Origin: Spirochaetota bacterium
GTDB lineage: Bacteria > Spirochaetota > Spirochaetia > Treponematales > Rectinemataceae
DNA length: 64,000 bases
Direction of reading: 5' to 3'
Assembly: GCA_029265615.1 (NCBI GenBank)
Contig: JAJUIB010000003.1
Span: forward strand, 1-64,000
Shown here: positions 26,071 to 35,175 of the stretch, one piece after another
Layout: every line of letters starts with the position of its first letter
How positions within the stretch are numbered: position 1 is the first letter of the stretch
Position numbers and translations under genes: made by a program
The notes under the pieces: generated by a model
What the model saw: only the letters and a program-made list of their open reading frames with translations
The model's database searches: none
Told to the model about the DNA's origin: nothing

Positions 26071-26861
26071 AACGGAATCAGACATACCAGGAACAGCCCA
26101 AGACAGAAACCCCGTACCAGGCCCAACTCAAGCTCGCCGTCCTCATCGACGCCGACAACACCCAAGCCTCCATCGTCGAGGGTCTTCTTGCGGAAGTCGC
26201 GAAGTACGGGGTCGCGAGCGTCAAGCGCATCTATGGCGATTGGACGAGCACCAACCTCCGCTCCTGGAAGGACAAGCTCCTCGAGTTTGCGATCCAGCCC
26301 ATCCAGCAGTTCAGCTATACGACCGGCAAAAACGCCACGGATAGCGCGATGATCATCGATGCGATGGACCTCCTCTACACGGAGAGCCTTGACGGGTTTT
26401 GCATCGTTTCAAGCGATTCCGACTTTACGCGCATCGCGATGCGTCTCCGCGAGGACGGAAAGCTCGTTCTCGGCTTTGGTCAGAAAAAGACACCGAAACC
26501 CTTTGTTGCGGCCTGCGATAAATTCATCTACACGGAGATTCTCCGGGAAGAGGAGGAAGAGAGTCATGGTCGTGAGGTGCCGAAGGCCAGCGCCGCCGAG
26601 CTCAAGGGCGATCGGCGCGTCGCCAATCTCCTGCGCAGTGCTGCCGAGGATGCCGCCGACGAATTTGGCTGGGCCTATCTCGGCGCCATAGGCACCAACA
26701 TCGCGAACCGCCAGCCAGATTTCGACCCGCGCAACTATGGCTATCGCAAGCTCGGCGACCTGATCAAGGCCTCGGGTCTTTTCGAAATCGACGAGCGTGA
26801 CAACCCCTACAATCCCGGGAAGCAGGTCTATCTCAGGCTGCTGCCTAAGGGGCGGCGATAG
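26067..26861 (+). CDS. NYN domain (PIN-like) protein with C-terminal OST-HTH/LOTUS domain
   Basis: 264-residue LabA/DUF88-type protein. The NYN nuclease-like domain (about 22-158) keeps the metal-binding acids: LIDADN (D28, D30), TDSAMIIDAMD (D92, D98) and SSDSDF (D117, D119). An acidic linker follows (EEEEES, about 160-166). The C-terminal AAEDAADEFGWAYLGAIGTNI...YGYRKLGDLIKASGLFEI segment (about 190-240) matches the OST-HTH/LOTUS RNA-binding domain. The family are predicted ribonucleases. It overlaps the preceding gene by 4 bp, giving a three-gene coupled unit with the XPB helicase, and ends 8 nt from a convergent UDG-like gene. Confidence 0.88.
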   Translation: MKRNQTYQEQPKTETPYQAQLKLAVLIDADNTQASIVEGLLAEVAKYGVASVKRIYGDWTSTNLRSWKDKLLEFAIQPIQQFSYTTGKNATDSAMIIDAMDLLYTESLDGFCIVSSDSDFTRIAMRLREDGKLVLGFGQKKTPKPFVAACDKFIYTEILREEEEESHGREVPKASAAELKGDRRVANLLRSAAEDAADEFGWAYLGAIGTNIANRQPDFDPRNYGYRKLGDLIKASGLFEIDERDNPYNPGKQVYLRLLPKGRR

Positions 26862-26869
26862 CCTGCACC

Positions 26870-27628
26870 CTACCAACCGAAGATGCGAGCGCGGTTTTCG
26901 TAGCCGATCCGCGCAAGTTCCTCGGCAAGGGGCTTGCGCGGATCGCGTTTCTGCCGCAGTTCGATGGCGAACTGGTTCATGGAGAAGTGGCGGAACACCC
27001 ATATGGTGCTACGAAGGTCCTGCGGGCCGTCTTTGCATCCCTGTGCAAGTGTCTCGGCGTAGGTGTGAAACAGACCTCGCGGCCCGAGTTCGCCGTAGCC
27101 AGAGATCCAGAGCGGCGCCCTCGTCGCCGCATGGAGGCGCAGTGCAAGTTGCGCCATCGCCCTCTGGCTTTCCGCAAAGACCGATTCAAGCATCGTGCGT
27201 TCTCGGGATCCGGGGGCGCCTGCAAGCGCCAATAGATTTTTGAGCTCGGCCGTCTTGGGGGTGTGGAGCGGGGTTTTGTTGAGCACCGCCACCTCTTTTC
27301 GGAAGTCGATGCCAAGCTCGCGGGCGAACCAACCTTCTGCAAGTTTTCCTGACTGACCGACGAGGTAGCGGTTATTGATGGCGAGTTGCTCTTTTTGTCC
27401 GGGATTGTCCGCGACGAGGATGTAGGAAAGACTATCCGTCTCCGTAAGCTCATCGAGCGCACGGTTGTAGACGATTGGCGTTTCTACGCGGTAGCTGTCG
27501 TAGCCGCACGCGCGTTTAAGCCTTTCCTGAAGGTCGGAAAGAAAGGGAAGATCCGCATCCCACTTCTCCACCAGGGCGCGGAATTCGTGACGGACCGCAT
27601 CGAGAGCGGCATAGGCTTCTTCTGTCAT
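26870..27628 (-). CDS. Uracil-DNA glycosylase superfamily-like protein
   Basis: 252-residue soluble protein. YILVADNPGQKEQ (about 75-87) resembles motif A of UDG-superfamily enzymes (GxxPGxxE-type), followed by a conserved-looking NKTPLHTPKT segment. A late WVFRHFSMNQF could be the second motif with its His. Catalysis is not certain because the usual HPS motif is absent. ATG 27628 is preferred over longer upstream frames, which are Arg-rich and cross the divergent promoter. A UDG-like role would fit the repair context of the neighbouring helicase operon. Confidence 0.5.
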   Translation of the reverse strand: MTEEAYAALDAVRHEFRALVEKWDADLPFLSDLQERLKRACGYDSYRVETPIVYNRALDELTETDSLSYILVADNPGQKEQLAINNRYLVGQSGKLAEGWFARELGIDFRKEVAVLNKTPLHTPKTAELKNLLALAGAPGSRERTMLESVFAESQRAMAQLALRLHAATRAPLWISGYGELGPRGLFHTYAETLAQGCKDGPQDLRSTIWVFRHFSMNQFAIELRQKRDPRKPLAEELARIGYENRARIFGW

Positions 27629-27635
27629 GCTCAGG

Positions 27636-27665
27636 AGGATGCCCTGTTTCCCTCTTCTCGCGCAA
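27636..27665 (-). promoter_or_regulatory. Weak promoter at the start codon of the UDG-like gene
   Basis: On the minus strand TTGCGC (27665-27660), 18-nt spacer, CATCCT (27641-27636), 7 nt, ATG 27628. The -10 box matches only half of consensus. Confidence 0.3.
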
Positions 27666-27722
27666 CAAGCTTCGTTGCACCTGCCCTGGCGCGTCTCCGC
27701 CGCGCGCCCGCGCGGGGCCTTC

Positions 27723-27752
27723 GTGACAGAGGGGCGGGGACAAGGGTATAGT
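27723..27752 (+). promoter_or_regulatory. Promoter at the start codon of the VanY-like gene (leaderless)
   Basis: GTGACA (27723-27728), 18-nt spacer, TATAGT (27747-27752), then 7 nt and ATG 27760. No Shine-Dalgarno site. Confidence 0.6.
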
Positions 27753-27759
27753 CTTCCCC

Positions 27760-28644
27760 ATGTCGGATTCCCTGCCCGCTCTGTGCATTTTCGCGTGCGC
27801 CGCCTTCTGCCTTGTTGGATGCGGGATAAGCCCCCGCGATGCCTCATTCACGAAGAGCCCCCCTGGCGCAGTGGGGGCCGCGCTTCCTCCGAACGCGGGA
27901 AGCCGTACGGTCGCTCCTTCCCTGTCCCCTGTCTGTGCCGCCTTGGATGCTTCCGGAATCGAGCCTGAAATCCGGGCGGCGATACGCGCCCGCATCGAGG
28001 CCGCACCTGAGGCTTTCCTCGATGTGCTCGCGCACATCGAGCGGCGTCGGGCTGCCGATCCCGATCTGTTCCGCCGCGTCGACAAGGAACAGCGCCTTCC
28101 CGCAGACTATACGCCTACGGATCTCCGGCCGCTCGATGGGACGGGGCTTGCGGTATCGCGAGCCGGACACCAGCTTCGCGCGGAGGCATTGGATGCGCTT
28201 TGCGTCATGAGCGCCGCGGCCCGGGCGGAGGGGGTTGTGCTTGTTGTCGGCTCAACCTATCGCTCGTTTGCGTATCAGAAAACCGTTTTTGAGCGCTCGG
28301 TCGCCGCCGAAGGGCTTGCGGAGACCGAGCGGAGCGTTGCGCCCCCGGGCGGATCCCAGCACCAGCTCGGCACGGCGCTCGACTTTGCGCCGATCGACGA
28401 CTCGTTTGCGGCGACCGCGGCCTCTAGCTGGCTTGCGGCGAACGCCTCGCGCTTTGGGTTTTCCCTCTCGTTCCCGCGGGGGCTCGAGCGGCTCACGGGC
28501 TATAAATGGGAAAGTTGGCACTACCGCTACCTGGGATCTGATGCCGCCCGGCTCATCGATGAGTACTTCGAGGGCGTGCAGGCGCGCTTTCTCCTCTTTT
28601 TGGATGCCTACTCCACGCTTTCGCCGACCTCCAAACTTCCGTAG
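27760..28644 (+). CDS. VanY-type D-alanyl-D-alanine carboxypeptidase lipoprotein
   Basis: 294-residue zinc peptidase of the LAS (VanY/DacB) family, which trims the terminal D-Ala of peptidoglycan stem peptides. An N-terminal signal with lipobox CLVGC (about 17-21) predicts a lipoprotein. The zinc motif SQHQLGTALDF (about 205-215) gives the first His and the Asp, and ESWHYRYLG (about 251-259) gives the second His. VVGSTYRSFAYQ is the conserved Arg-bearing strand. It acts in the periplasm on the cell wall. Confidence 0.9.
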   Translation: MSDSLPALCIFACAAFCLVGCGISPRDASFTKSPPGAVGAALPPNAGSRTVAPSLSPVCAALDASGIEPEIRAAIRARIEAAPEAFLDVLAHIERRRAADPDLFRRVDKEQRLPADYTPTDLRPLDGTGLAVSRAGHQLRAEALDALCVMSAAARAEGVVLVVGSTYRSFAYQKTVFERSVAAEGLAETERSVAPPGGSQHQLGTALDFAPIDDSFAATAASSWLAANASRFGFSLSFPRGLERLTGYKWESWHYRYLGSDAARLIDEYFEGVQARFLLFLDAYSTLSPTSKLP

Positions 28645-28660
28645 CCGGGGTCGGCCTGCC

Positions 28661-30184
28661 CTATGCCTTCTTGACCTCGCGGGCCATGCGGCTCGTTTCG
28701 AGCTTAAAGCCCTCCGACATCGCCTCGACGATCTTCTTGAACTGCTTTTCGCCAAGGATGTTGAAGCTCGTGAGGGCCGCCGGCTCGAGTTGGTCGTAGG
28801 ACATGCCTCCGTTTCCATACTCGCAGAAGGCGTTCGCGAGGTAGACCGTGTACACGAGTTCTTTGTGTTCGGGCGGCACCTGGGAAAGCTCGTGGTGATG
28901 GCGGATCGAGGCGACGAGGGAATCGGGGAAATTCCATTTTTCCGCGATGCGCGCGCCGATTTCAGCATGGTTCATGCCGCCGGCCATGTTTTCGAACATG
29001 CCGGGGGGGATGCCCTTCTCTCCGCAGAAACTCCGTATCTTGTCGAGTAGTTCAGGGTGCACGTTCGAGAAGACGATTTTCCCCATGTCGTGAAGCATGC
29101 CGCCGACATAGGCGTCGTCGAGGAGGTTGCGGTTCCCCGGTTTGAAGTTTTTGGCCAGGTTGTAGGCGTAGTAGGCCGTGCGGTACGAGTGGTCCCAAAG
29201 CCGCTTTCGGTCTTCGGTCGAGTCGTCGCCGAGTATCTTGATGGTGCCGTAGGAGTAGAGGAGTCCCTTGATGCCCCGGAGACCGACGAGTTTTACCGCA
29301 TCGACGATGTTGTCGACCCGCTTCTGGGTCATGTAGGCCGCCGAGTTGACCAGCTTGAGGAGATCTGCGGTCATCGCGGGGTCGGTGGATATGTAGCGGG
29401 CGATGTCGATCATCTGGCTCTGGGGGTCGGCGATGAGGCGCTGTATCTGGACTATGTTTTCGGGGAACTGCGGCAGGCTTGTGATGGATTTGACGATTTC
29501 ATCGGTGAGCGCATCGACGCTTTCAAGATGGGTTTTGGCGATAGGCACCGTGATGCGTGCCACTGTTTCGCCGTTTTCCGCCCAGATGTCAAAGCAATCC
29601 TCGTCGAGGCCTATCTTCTTGAGCATGAGGACGAGGATGACGAGGCCGAGTCCCGCGCCCTCGGAGGCGTCGAGGACGTTCGATAGCGCCTCCTCGAGGG
29701 AATTGTAGGCCCGCGAGCGCGCAAGCTTGTCGTGGATGCGGACGTACTCCTTTTTGTTGATTTCGACGTTGTTCCGGACTTCGATGATGATGTTCGGTCC
29801 GCGGGCCTGGAAAATGAGCTTGACGTACAGGCCCTTTTCCTTCTGTTTTTGGAGGTAATAGGCGATGTTTTCGAGGGTGTCATCCTTGAAGGTTTTCATC
29901 CCCTCCTCGTAGTCGGAGGGTTCGTCGATGTCGAGGCCTTTCACTTCGAAGTAAACCCGCTTTGTGTTTGCTTTTTTCGCGTTTACGGCGAGCTCACGAA
30001 GGCAGTACACGAGGTAGTCCTTGAGTTTTTTTTGGCCGAGCTCCTCGAGGAAGACGTCGAGGACGGACTCCATGTACAGTTCGATGTCGTGCGGGAGTGT
30101 GTAGGTCGTGATGGTGAGGGGTATTGCATTGTGCGCGGCCTTTTTGATCTTCGGCACGTCGACAACGAGTTCCGCAGCGGGCAT
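28661..30184 (-). CDS. GHKL-ATPase-like/HDOD fusion signalling protein
   Basis: 507-residue cytosolic protein. The first 220 residues resemble a histidine-kinase-type ATPase: CLRELAVNAKKAN (N-box-like, about 66-78) and ASEGAGLGLVIL (G-box-like, about 172-183), with no phosphoacceptor His domain. Residues about 225-440 form an HDOD domain (ITSLPQFPENIVQIQRLIADP, ISTDPAMTADLLKLVNSAAY), and the HD motif GGMLHDMGK is intact, followed by HHHELS. HDOD proteins act in signalling and gene regulation in motile bacteria. A good own promoter (30230-30258) and AAAGGTGG Shine-Dalgarno are present. Confidence 0.87.
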   Translation of the reverse strand: MPAAELVVDVPKIKKAAHNAIPLTITTYTLPHDIELYMESVLDVFLEELGQKKLKDYLVYCLRELAVNAKKANTKRVYFEVKGLDIDEPSDYEEGMKTFKDDTLENIAYYLQKQKEKGLYVKLIFQARGPNIIIEVRNNVEINKKEYVRIHDKLARSRAYNSLEEALSNVLDASEGAGLGLVILVLMLKKIGLDEDCFDIWAENGETVARITVPIAKTHLESVDALTDEIVKSITSLPQFPENIVQIQRLIADPQSQMIDIARYISTDPAMTADLLKLVNSAAYMTQKRVDNIVDAVKLVGLRGIKGLLYSYGTIKILGDDSTEDRKRLWDHSYRTAYYAYNLAKNFKPGNRNLLDDAYVGGMLHDMGKIVFSNVHPELLDKIRSFCGEKGIPPGMFENMAGGMNHAEIGARIAEKWNFPDSLVASIRHHHELSQVPPEHKELVYTVYLANAFCEYGNGGMSYDQLEPAALTSFNILGEKQFKKIVEAMSEGFKLETSRMAREVKKA

Positions 30185-30229
30185 ACAACCACCTTTACTT
30201 TGTGAGATTGGCGCTTTTAATTACTTCAA

Positions 30230-30258
30230 AGGGTAACCGCATTTCACCGGTTTTTCAA
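30230..30258 (-). promoter_or_regulatory. Promoter of the HDOD gene
   Basis: On the minus strand TTGAAA (30258-30253), 17-nt spacer, TACCCT (30235-30230). The leader to ATG 30184 is about 40 nt and carries a Shine-Dalgarno site. Confidence 0.65.
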
Positions 30259-30313
30259 CCGAAGAAAGCTTCCAAAGATCCGCGGTCTGGCGGATGGGAC
30301 CATGCCACGGCTC

Positions 30314-32794
30314 TCACCCGAGGTAGCTTTTGATGGTCTTCGCCATTTTCTGAAGCTCGCGGCGGACGCGTCCGTTGAAGCTCGTTGCGGGGAAGTCGCC
30401 GTGTTCGCCCGCTTCGCCCGGATCCATCCCTGAGAGGACGGCGATGCCTTCGTCGATTGACGACACCGCCCACACATGGAAGCGTTTGGCGGCGATCGCG
30501 TCCTGAACCTCGGCGGGGAGCGTCAGATTGACGACGTTGCGGCGCGGAATCATGACGCCTTGGCTGCCTGAAAGGCCGACTTTTTGGCAGACGCGGTAGA
30601 AGCCGGTGATTTTTTCGTTGACACCGCCCACCGGCTGGATCTGGCCCACCTGGTTCATCGATCCCGTCACGGCGATGTCCTGGCGCAAGGGGATGCCCGC
30701 GATCGCCGAAAGGAGGGCGTATACGGCGGTCGAGGAGGCTGAATCGCCCTCGATCGCGGTATAGGATTGCTCGAAGCAGATCGAGGCGCTCACAGCGAGG
30801 GGGAAGTCGCGCGCGTACCGGCTCCGGAGGAAGCCTTCGACGATGAGGACCGCCTTGTCATATATTTCGCCCGACAGGCCGGATTCGCCCTCGATGTTGA
30901 TGACGCCCGATTCGCCCGGGCTCACCTGGGCGGAGATCACGGCGGGAACGCCGAAGGCGTAATACCCCCGGTCGTGGACGGCCAGCCCGTTCACGCGTCC
31001 GACAGCCTTGCCGCTCGCCTGGAGGATGATCTCGCCCGAGGCGATCATCTCGCCGATTTTTTCCTCGGGGAGACCAGACAGTCGGGCGCGCGCAGCCACG
31101 GCGCCGCGCACCGCCGCGGCATCGATGGCCTGCTTGCCGTCGAGGCGCGCACGGTAGTCCGATTCGCGGAGGAGGTCGGCGACGAGGCCGAAGCGCGTGG
31201 AAAGCCGCGTTCGATATTCCGAAAGGCGCACCCCTTCTTCTGCTACGGCGGAAAGGCCATCGGAGGCGACGGCGAGGAGGCCCTCCTCGTCGACGATGAC
31301 GCGAACGAACGATGCGTAATCGCGCAGCGACTCGCTGTTGCGCGGCATCGTCGAATCGAATTCCGCATGAATTTTGAAGAGCTTCTGAAAATCGGGGTCG
31401 GTCTGGTAGAGAATATCGTAGGTGGACTCTCCGCCGATGAGAATGACCTTGACATCGGCCTTGACGGCCTCGGGTTTGAGCCACGCGGCGCCGCCCATCG
31501 GCCCCTCGCGCGGCTGTATTTCCACTTGACCGTCTTGGAGTGCGCGTTTTAAGCGGAGCCAGGCCTCTTCGTCGGCGAGCACATCCTCGGCGCGGAGCAC
31601 GAGGAAGCCGCCTGAGGCCTGAAGAAACGAACCCGCGCGTATACGGAGGTAGGCGCCGCGCGTGTCGCCGTCCTCTTCGGGGCGCGGTTCGACAAAGCCA
31701 AACAGGTTCGTCGCGCTTGGATGGTGCTCGATGATGACCGGCGGCCTTTCGACGCCGCTCCGATCAACAACGAGGTTGACGCCATAGCGCACGAGAGCGG
31801 GAGAGCGGCGGCGCTTCCCTTCGGCTTGTTCGTCCGGCTGACGGAAGAGGTAGAGCCGCTCCTCAACATCGCGGCCAAGGCTTTCGATCCAGGCGCGGAC
31901 GCGTGGTTCGGTCCAACGCTCGAGGAGAAGTGCGGTTTCTGCGGCGACCTGGGGCTTGAGCGCCGCGTCGCGCTGCTCAGCAAGGCGGGTTTCGAGCTCG
32001 AGCCGCCCTTTTTTGAGTTCGCCGAAAAGACGCTTCATGCGGTCCATATGGCCATACCAGAGCTCGCGGAGGCGGTTGTACTCCGCTTCGGCGAGCTCGC
32101 CTGAGGCGACGAGATCCTGCAGCGCCTCGAAGCTCGAAGGTTCGAGGCTTTCGGCACCACCTTCGCCCCCTGGCGCAAGTCCCGCGGGGCGCCCGTTTCG
32201 GAGGAGTGGGACGATGTCCATCGAGGCGCCGTTTTCGCTTTCGACCTGGACCGCGCGGAAGCCGTCTGCGGCCAGCGCCGCTTCGAGCTCGGCAAGGCGG
32301 CGGTTTTCTTCCGCCTCGAGGGCGGCGGTTGCCTCCGATTCGGCGCGTTTTTCTTCGTCACTTTCGGCTTGGAGCGCCACTACGCGCTTGAGCGCTTCGA
32401 CAAAGCGATGGAGATCGCGTTTGAACTCGCGTCCCTGCCCCGCCGGGAAGGAGAGGACGCGGGGGGCAAGGGGGGCGTCGAAATCATAGACAAAAGCGAG
32501 GTCGCGGAGGTGTTCGGTCGAGGCAGGCTCGTCGGCAAGGACTCGGAGGACGGCGGTCCTCCGTCCGGTGCCCGGCGCGCCTGAGACGTACACATTGTAG
32601 CCCTTCGCGCGGATGCGGACGCCCATCTTGAGCGCCTCAAGGGCGCGCGGTTGGCCGATGACCTCGCTACCCCAGCGTGCGGCACCCGCTACGCCGCCAG
32701 CCCGATCCTCGTCCGGGTTGGGGTTCGCCTCGCGTTCGAAATCGACGGAGAAGGCGGCTTCAGCCGCGGTCAGTTCGAGCTTTGAGATGTCCAT
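30314..32794 (-). CDS. Lon-like ATP-dependent protease (COG1067, LonB/LonC-type)
   Basis: 826-residue AAA protease. The N-terminus lacks the Lon substrate-binding domain. Walker A is degenerate: SGAPGTGRRT, with Arg (R78) in place of the catalytic Lys, as often seen in the COG1067 group. A long charged helical region (about 110-290) interrupts the ATPase. The S16 peptidase domain is intact: Ser in IEGDSASS (S685) and Lys in GGVNEKITG (K728). It probably degrades proteins in the cytoplasm; whether ATP is hydrolysed is uncertain. GGAGGA precedes ATG. The gene shares its strand with the upstream propeller gene, 33 nt away. Confidence 0.9.
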   Translation of the reverse strand: MDISKLELTAAEAAFSVDFEREANPNPDEDRAGGVAGAARWGSEVIGQPRALEALKMGVRIRAKGYNVYVSGAPGTGRRTAVLRVLADEPASTEHLRDLAFVYDFDAPLAPRVLSFPAGQGREFKRDLHRFVEALKRVVALQAESDEEKRAESEATAALEAEENRRLAELEAALAADGFRAVQVESENGASMDIVPLLRNGRPAGLAPGGEGGAESLEPSSFEALQDLVASGELAEAEYNRLRELWYGHMDRMKRLFGELKKGRLELETRLAEQRDAALKPQVAAETALLLERWTEPRVRAWIESLGRDVEERLYLFRQPDEQAEGKRRRSPALVRYGVNLVVDRSGVERPPVIIEHHPSATNLFGFVEPRPEEDGDTRGAYLRIRAGSFLQASGGFLVLRAEDVLADEEAWLRLKRALQDGQVEIQPREGPMGGAAWLKPEAVKADVKVILIGGESTYDILYQTDPDFQKLFKIHAEFDSTMPRNSESLRDYASFVRVIVDEEGLLAVASDGLSAVAEEGVRLSEYRTRLSTRFGLVADLLRESDYRARLDGKQAIDAAAVRGAVAARARLSGLPEEKIGEMIASGEIILQASGKAVGRVNGLAVHDRGYYAFGVPAVISAQVSPGESGVINIEGESGLSGEIYDKAVLIVEGFLRSRYARDFPLAVSASICFEQSYTAIEGDSASSTAVYALLSAIAGIPLRQDIAVTGSMNQVGQIQPVGGVNEKITGFYRVCQKVGLSGSQGVMIPRRNVVNLTLPAEVQDAIAAKRFHVWAVSSIDEGIAVLSGMDPGEAGEHGDFPATSFNGRVRRELQKMAKTIKSYLG

Positions 32795-32827
32795 TGCTTC
32801 CTCCGGGCCCCAGCCTGCGCGTGGTGC

Positions 32828-35155
32828 CTATTTTGCGTGCTCGACAAGGGTCGAGACGGTGACGATGTCGTAGCCTGAGCCCTTGAGCGCGTCGATGAGT
32901 AGGGCGAGTTCATTGAAGAGGTAGTCCTCGCGCCCCCCCTCCGGCACCCCGAGCCGTATAGGGATGATCGAGCCGGGCTTCGCTTTCGCCACCACCCGTT
33001 CGATGAGCGCATGGGCCGGCAGGTAGGCTCCCGGCATTTTGTAGCCGTCGAGTTTGCTCACCCAGTCGAGGGTGTCGAGGTCGCGGCCGATGTACTGATA
33101 GCTCATCGATCCGCCCGCCTCGATGATCTCGGTGTTCACCGTATAGTAGGGGGTGTGCCAGATGAGGGAGAGTTCGCGGCCCGTTGCGGCGAACCAGTCG
33201 TCTTCCGCGCGCGCAAGCCCGCGACGTATGTAGTCGCGGTCGACGCGGAATCGCGCATCGGTGGGGTCGACGGCGGTGAAGAACATGGATCCAACCTCGT
33301 GACCGCTTTCCGCAAGGAGTCGGGCCGCTCCCGGCTCGCGGCGGACGAATTCGCCGTTGACGAAGAAGGTCGCCCTGACGCCGTAGTCAGCGAGCGTGTT
33401 AAGTACGCGAACAAGCCCCTCGCCTCCGTCGAGCGCATCGAAACTGAGCGCCAGTTCCCGTCTGCGTATGCGCGAGCCGTGGTCGAAGGCCCCGCCGCGG
33501 AGCGGTTCGTCGCGGTCGGGGAAGGCGGCATAGGCAAGCGCCGGCGCGGGGAAGAGCGTGCGGGTTCCGAGCGCCTTGAGCTCGCGCACCATGACGAGAT
33601 TGCGATACGGGCCCGAAGCGGCGGGCTCGAGGTAGACGCGGTACGAAGGGTTTCCCGTTGCCGCAGGAAGCGGCGAAAAGGTCGCGCTAGTCGCCCATGC
33701 GCCGGCCGCGGCCCGGGGCTGCGCCCCCGCTTCTTGGGCGAGGGGCGGCCGCACGTACGCCCTGTCCCCCGTTTTGGCGAGCACACGCCCCGCAGCGTCG
33801 CGACCAAAAGTCTCGGCCTGGGAAAGGGCGATAAGCCGCCGCGCGCCGGTCGCAAGGTCGACCGATTCCGTGCACAGCGAGCCGGCGACGACGAGGCGCG
33901 ATGCGTCGAGCCAGAGTGCACGGAGGGCGCCAGGGGATGCGATATCGCTTTGCTTGTTCCAACTCGCGTAGTCACGGATGATGACGCCCGTGTCGCGGAC
34001 AATAGCGACCTTGGCGCCATCGGGCGAAAGGACGACTTCAAGCGCGCCCGCGACCTCGAGCTCTTTGACCGCGGGTGCAAGATCGAGCTCGGCGCTGTCG
34101 GCGGGCGCATCAAAGCGGTATGCGCCCGACCGCCGTTCGCCTCCCCGTAGCGAGCCTGTGAGCACGGTGACGCTTCCTCCCGCGGGCCACAGAACGCTTT
34201 TGACCGAAGTTCCCCCCTGCAGGTAGAGGTGGGGAAGGGCAGTGACCCGTTGCGCTGCGCCAAAATCGTCCGGGTTGAGATAGACGAGGAAAAGGCTCCT
34301 CCCTCCCTTCGACAGGATGATCCTCGAGCCATCGGAGGCGACCCAGAAATCATCGAAGCTCGGATCGTAGGGAAAGGGCGTTTTTCCCGCGAGGACGCCC
34401 ATGCCGGCTAGGCCCCGGTAGAGCGCCTGCGTGAAGAACTCGGCCGGCAGAATGCGGTAGAGCGAGGAGCCGCGGAGGTAATAGAGGCTACCGTCGGCGC
34501 CCCAGCGCACGGATCCGATGCGCCCTTCGCCGATTCTGCGATAGTCCTCGTCGAGGACGCGGTTCCCCACAAGCTGTTCGGTGCTGTAGTAGTAGAGCGA
34601 GCCTTTTTTCGCATAAACAAACCAGCGCGAATCCTCCGACCAGCGCGCCGGAAAGGTCTCTACCGAGTACTCGAGCCCCTCGGCGACGACGCTCGTGCGG
34701 CCGCTTGCCGCATCGAGAAGGACGAGGCGGCAGTAAGCCGCTGAGCTTGGCTCGGCGGAGAGGATGTATGCGCCGTCCGGGCTTGGGGCGCAGGGGACGA
34801 GGCGGCCTGCGGGTATGCCCGCGCCGCGCGCAAAGGCTGGGTATCCCTGCACGGGCGCGAGATTTTCGAGCGCCCGATCCGTGCGGAAAAGTCCGAAGCG
34901 GTTCTGTATCTGGAGGCGTCTGCCCCCGTCGATCAGCGCTATGTGCTCGGGATAGACGGTGAGCTGCTCGATCTTGCCGGAGCCAAGCTCGGCGGCGAAC
35001 AAGCTGTCGTAGCTTCCGCCCTGTGGGAGCCCCGCGCGCGCGGCGAAGAGAAGTCGGTCGTCCTCGCCAAGGTCGAGGCCGAAGAACTCGACCTCGGCAT
35101 GGGCCCCCAGGGCGGCGGCGAGCGCCAGGGCGAGGAATAGGGCGTATCGCTTCAT
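32828..35155 (-). CDS. Exported beta-propeller protein with degenerate NodB-like deacetylase domain
   Basis: 775-residue protein with a signal peptide (1-20, ending GAHA). Residues about 25-480 consist of repeated SPDG/SEDS-type blades, as in TolB/WD40-like propellers. Residues about 565-775 resemble a polysaccharide deacetylase (NodB): ATFFVNGEF and SGHEVGS are recognisable. Its metal site is broken: the T-F-D-D motif reads SFDA (571-574), so one Asp is gone, and the H-x3-H motif reads MFFTAVD (624-630). It is therefore likely a carbohydrate-binding pseudoenzyme in the envelope. It is followed by the Lon-like gene. Confidence 0.75.
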   Translation of the reverse strand: MKRYALFLALALAAALGAHAEVEFFGLDLGEDDRLLFAARAGLPQGGSYDSLFAAELGSGKIEQLTVYPEHIALIDGGRRLQIQNRFGLFRTDRALENLAPVQGYPAFARGAGIPAGRLVPCAPSPDGAYILSAEPSSAAYCRLVLLDAASGRTSVVAEGLEYSVETFPARWSEDSRWFVYAKKGSLYYYSTEQLVGNRVLDEDYRRIGEGRIGSVRWGADGSLYYLRGSSLYRILPAEFFTQALYRGLAGMGVLAGKTPFPYDPSFDDFWVASDGSRIILSKGGRSLFLVYLNPDDFGAAQRVTALPHLYLQGGTSVKSVLWPAGGSVTVLTGSLRGGERRSGAYRFDAPADSAELDLAPAVKELEVAGALEVVLSPDGAKVAIVRDTGVIIRDYASWNKQSDIASPGALRALWLDASRLVVAGSLCTESVDLATGARRLIALSQAETFGRDAAGRVLAKTGDRAYVRPPLAQEAGAQPRAAAGAWATSATFSPLPAATGNPSYRVYLEPAASGPYRNLVMVRELKALGTRTLFPAPALAYAAFPDRDEPLRGGAFDHGSRIRRRELALSFDALDGGEGLVRVLNTLADYGVRATFFVNGEFVRREPGAARLLAESGHEVGSMFFTAVDPTDARFRVDRDYIRRGLARAEDDWFAATGRELSLIWHTPYYTVNTEIIEAGGSMSYQYIGRDLDTLDWVSKLDGYKMPGAYLPAHALIERVVAKAKPGSIIPIRLGVPEGGREDYLFNELALLIDALKGSGYDIVTVSTLVEHAK

Positions 35156-35175
35156 CGGTGCTTCCCTCCCACCTC

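Noticed and set aside
30314-32794. Degenerate Walker A of the Lon-like protein as a sign of a decayed gene
   Set aside because: Arg at this site is common in the COG1067 Lon-like group, and the Ser-Lys protease dyad and full length are intact.
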